Source: Propionibacteriaceae bacterium
GTDB taxonomy: Bacteria; Actinomycetota; Actinomycetes; Propionibacteriales; Propionibacteriaceae
Direction of reading: 5' to 3'
DNA: 7,430 nt
NCBI GenBank assembly: GCA_009778535.1
Contig: WRJP01000089.1
Span: 1-7,430, forward strand
The first letter of the stretch is position 1. Every line of letters begins with the position of its first letter. A program made the translations under genes and the position numbers. Under the pieces are notes generated by a model, which did no database searches, was not told the DNA's origin, and was given only the letters and a program-made list of their open reading frames with translations. This document shows, one piece after another, positions 7,078-7,430 of this stretch.

Positions 7078-7099
7078 CGTGCTAGCGCACGGTTTTCTT
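7078..7099 (+). terminator. Terminator after tpiA
   Basis: CGTGC (7078-7082), loop TAGC, GCACG (7087-7091), then G and TTTTCTT. It is a short five-pair stem with a T-rich tail, placed 62 bases after the tpiA stop and just before the tRNA. It probably ends the gap-pgk-tpiA transcript, though it is modest in strength. Confidence 0.5.
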
Positions 7100-7113
7100 A
7101 CGGATTGGTTCAA

Positions 7114-7195
7114 ACCGGAGTGGTGGAATTGGCAGACACGCAGGATTTAGGTTCCTGTGCCGCAAGGCGTGAGGGTTCAAGTCCCTTCTCCGGTA
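7114..7195 (+). tRNA. tRNA-Leu (anticodon UAG)
   Basis: The acceptor arms ACCGGAG (7114-7120) and CTCCGGT (7188-7194) pair over seven positions, and A7195 is the discriminator. The D stem is GTG/CAC, with GG in its loop at 7131-7132. The anticodon stem CAGGA/TCCTG (7141-7145, 7153-7157) encloses TTTAGGT, giving anticodon UAG at 7148-7150, which reads leucine codons CUA and probably other CUN. A long variable arm, GCC-GCAA-GGC, is typical of class II tRNAs. The T arm is GAGGG-TTCAAGT-CCCTT. The CCA end is not encoded (CTG follows the discriminator) and would be added enzymatically. Confidence 0.96.
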
Positions 7196-7197
7196 CT

Positions 7198-7296
7198 GAC
7201 GAAAAACTGTGGTTGGCGGTTATCGACAAGGTCACGGTCGGCAGGGACGGCACGATGGTATTCCGTTTCCGCAACGGTGTGGAAATAGCAGCGTAA
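7198..7296 (+). pseudogene. Remnant of the C-terminus of a serine recombinase
   Basis: The 32 codons before TAA at 7294 read DEKLW, then VIDKVTVGRDGTMVFRFRNG and VEIAA. This is very like the last residues of large serine recombinases from actinobacteria and clostridia (pattern W..LVD.VTV..DG...F.F..G.EI). Everything upstream, including the catalytic and DNA-binding domains, is missing: the frame runs straight back into the tRNA, whose 3' end is two bases away. There is no ribosome binding site, so it is probably not translated. The likely history is a mobile element at the tRNA that was mostly deleted. The match is from pattern memory; no search was run. Confidence 0.6.
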
Positions 7297-7310
7297 AATG
7301 GGATTGCTCA

Positions 7311-7337
7311 ACGGCTCGCTTCGGCGGGCTGTTTTTA
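7311..7337. terminator. Strong rho-independent terminator, possibly bidirectional
   Basis: ACGGCTCGC (7311-7319), tetraloop TTCG, GCGGGCTGT (7324-7332): nine pairs including two G-T, followed by TTTTT ending at 7336. On the plus strand it ends the tRNA-Leu and recombinase-remnant transcript. On the minus strand the same hairpin is followed, after a short gap, by a T-run (from CCCATTTT), so it may also end a leftward gene entering from the right. Confidence 0.85.
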
Positions 7338-7430
7338 TCGCTTTGATTTTCCTCTTTTCCGATAATGCACAGAGTTGTACTTAACCGCTCTTTGCATTTC
7401 ACTTAAAAATCCACTCGGATTCCGGCTTTG
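7335..7430 (-). CDS. Possible 3' end of a leftward gene (partial, unrecognised)
   Basis: On the minus strand one frame is open from the right edge for 31 codons to TAA at 7337-7335; the other two frames stop early. The visible end reads SGFLSEMQRAVKYNSVHYR followed by a basic tail KRGKSKR. The stop falls exactly beside the terminator hairpin, as expected for convergent genes sharing a terminator. The stretch is too short to separate from chance, and no family is recognised. If it is not coding, the last 93 bases hold nothing else that could be identified. Confidence 0.3.
   Translation of the reverse strand, partial: QSRNPSGFLSEMQRAVKYNSVHYRKRGKSKR

Noticed and set aside
7105..7296. Intact 63-residue protein spanning the tRNA
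   Set aside because: The first 30 codons are just the tRNA-Leu gene read as protein. Only the part after the tRNA resembles a real protein, and it is a fragment.

Overview
The window looks like chromosomal DNA from a moderate-GC actinobacterium. The glycolytic genes run gap, pgk, tpiA in the usual actinobacterial order. The phosphoglycerate kinase carries the DGFGVAHRKQASV motif seen in actinobacteria. The large MMPL transporter is of the actinobacterial kind. Base composition is lower than in streptomycetes or mycobacteria, so a member of the Actinomycetaceae or a relative is a reasonable guess. That placement is an inference; no taxonomic marker was compared.

The left half (1-3615) is a leftward two-gene unit. 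It starts with an MMPL/RND-type membrane transporter whose C-terminus carries about 160 extra residues resembling a shrunken, probably inactive ABC ATPase domain. An 8-base overlap leads into a YhgE/Pip-type membrane protein that runs off the left edge. The extracytoplasmic part of that protein ends, at the window edge, in near-perfect 84-bp tandem repeats. YhgE/Pip proteins resemble ABC-2 permeases, so an ATPase-like tail on the neighbouring MMPL protein is suggestive. The pair may form one envelope export or remodelling system.

A 272-base divergent spacer (3616-3887) separates this unit from the rightward glycolytic cluster. gap (GAPDH), pgk and tpiA catalyse neighbouring steps from triose phosphates to 3-phosphoglycerate. 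gap and pgk are 145 bases apart, and the spacer holds overlapping hairpins that cannot all form at once. pgk and tpiA are separated by one base and are probably translationally coupled. A small terminator follows tpiA. secG, which often follows tpiA in actinobacteria, is not here.

The right end holds tRNA-Leu(UAG). Abutting its 3' end is an open stretch of about 32 codons that resembles the extreme C-terminus of a large serine recombinase, probably the scar of a lost mobile element. A strong UUCG-loop terminator follows. It may also serve a gene entering from the right on the minus strand, of which only 31 codons are visible.
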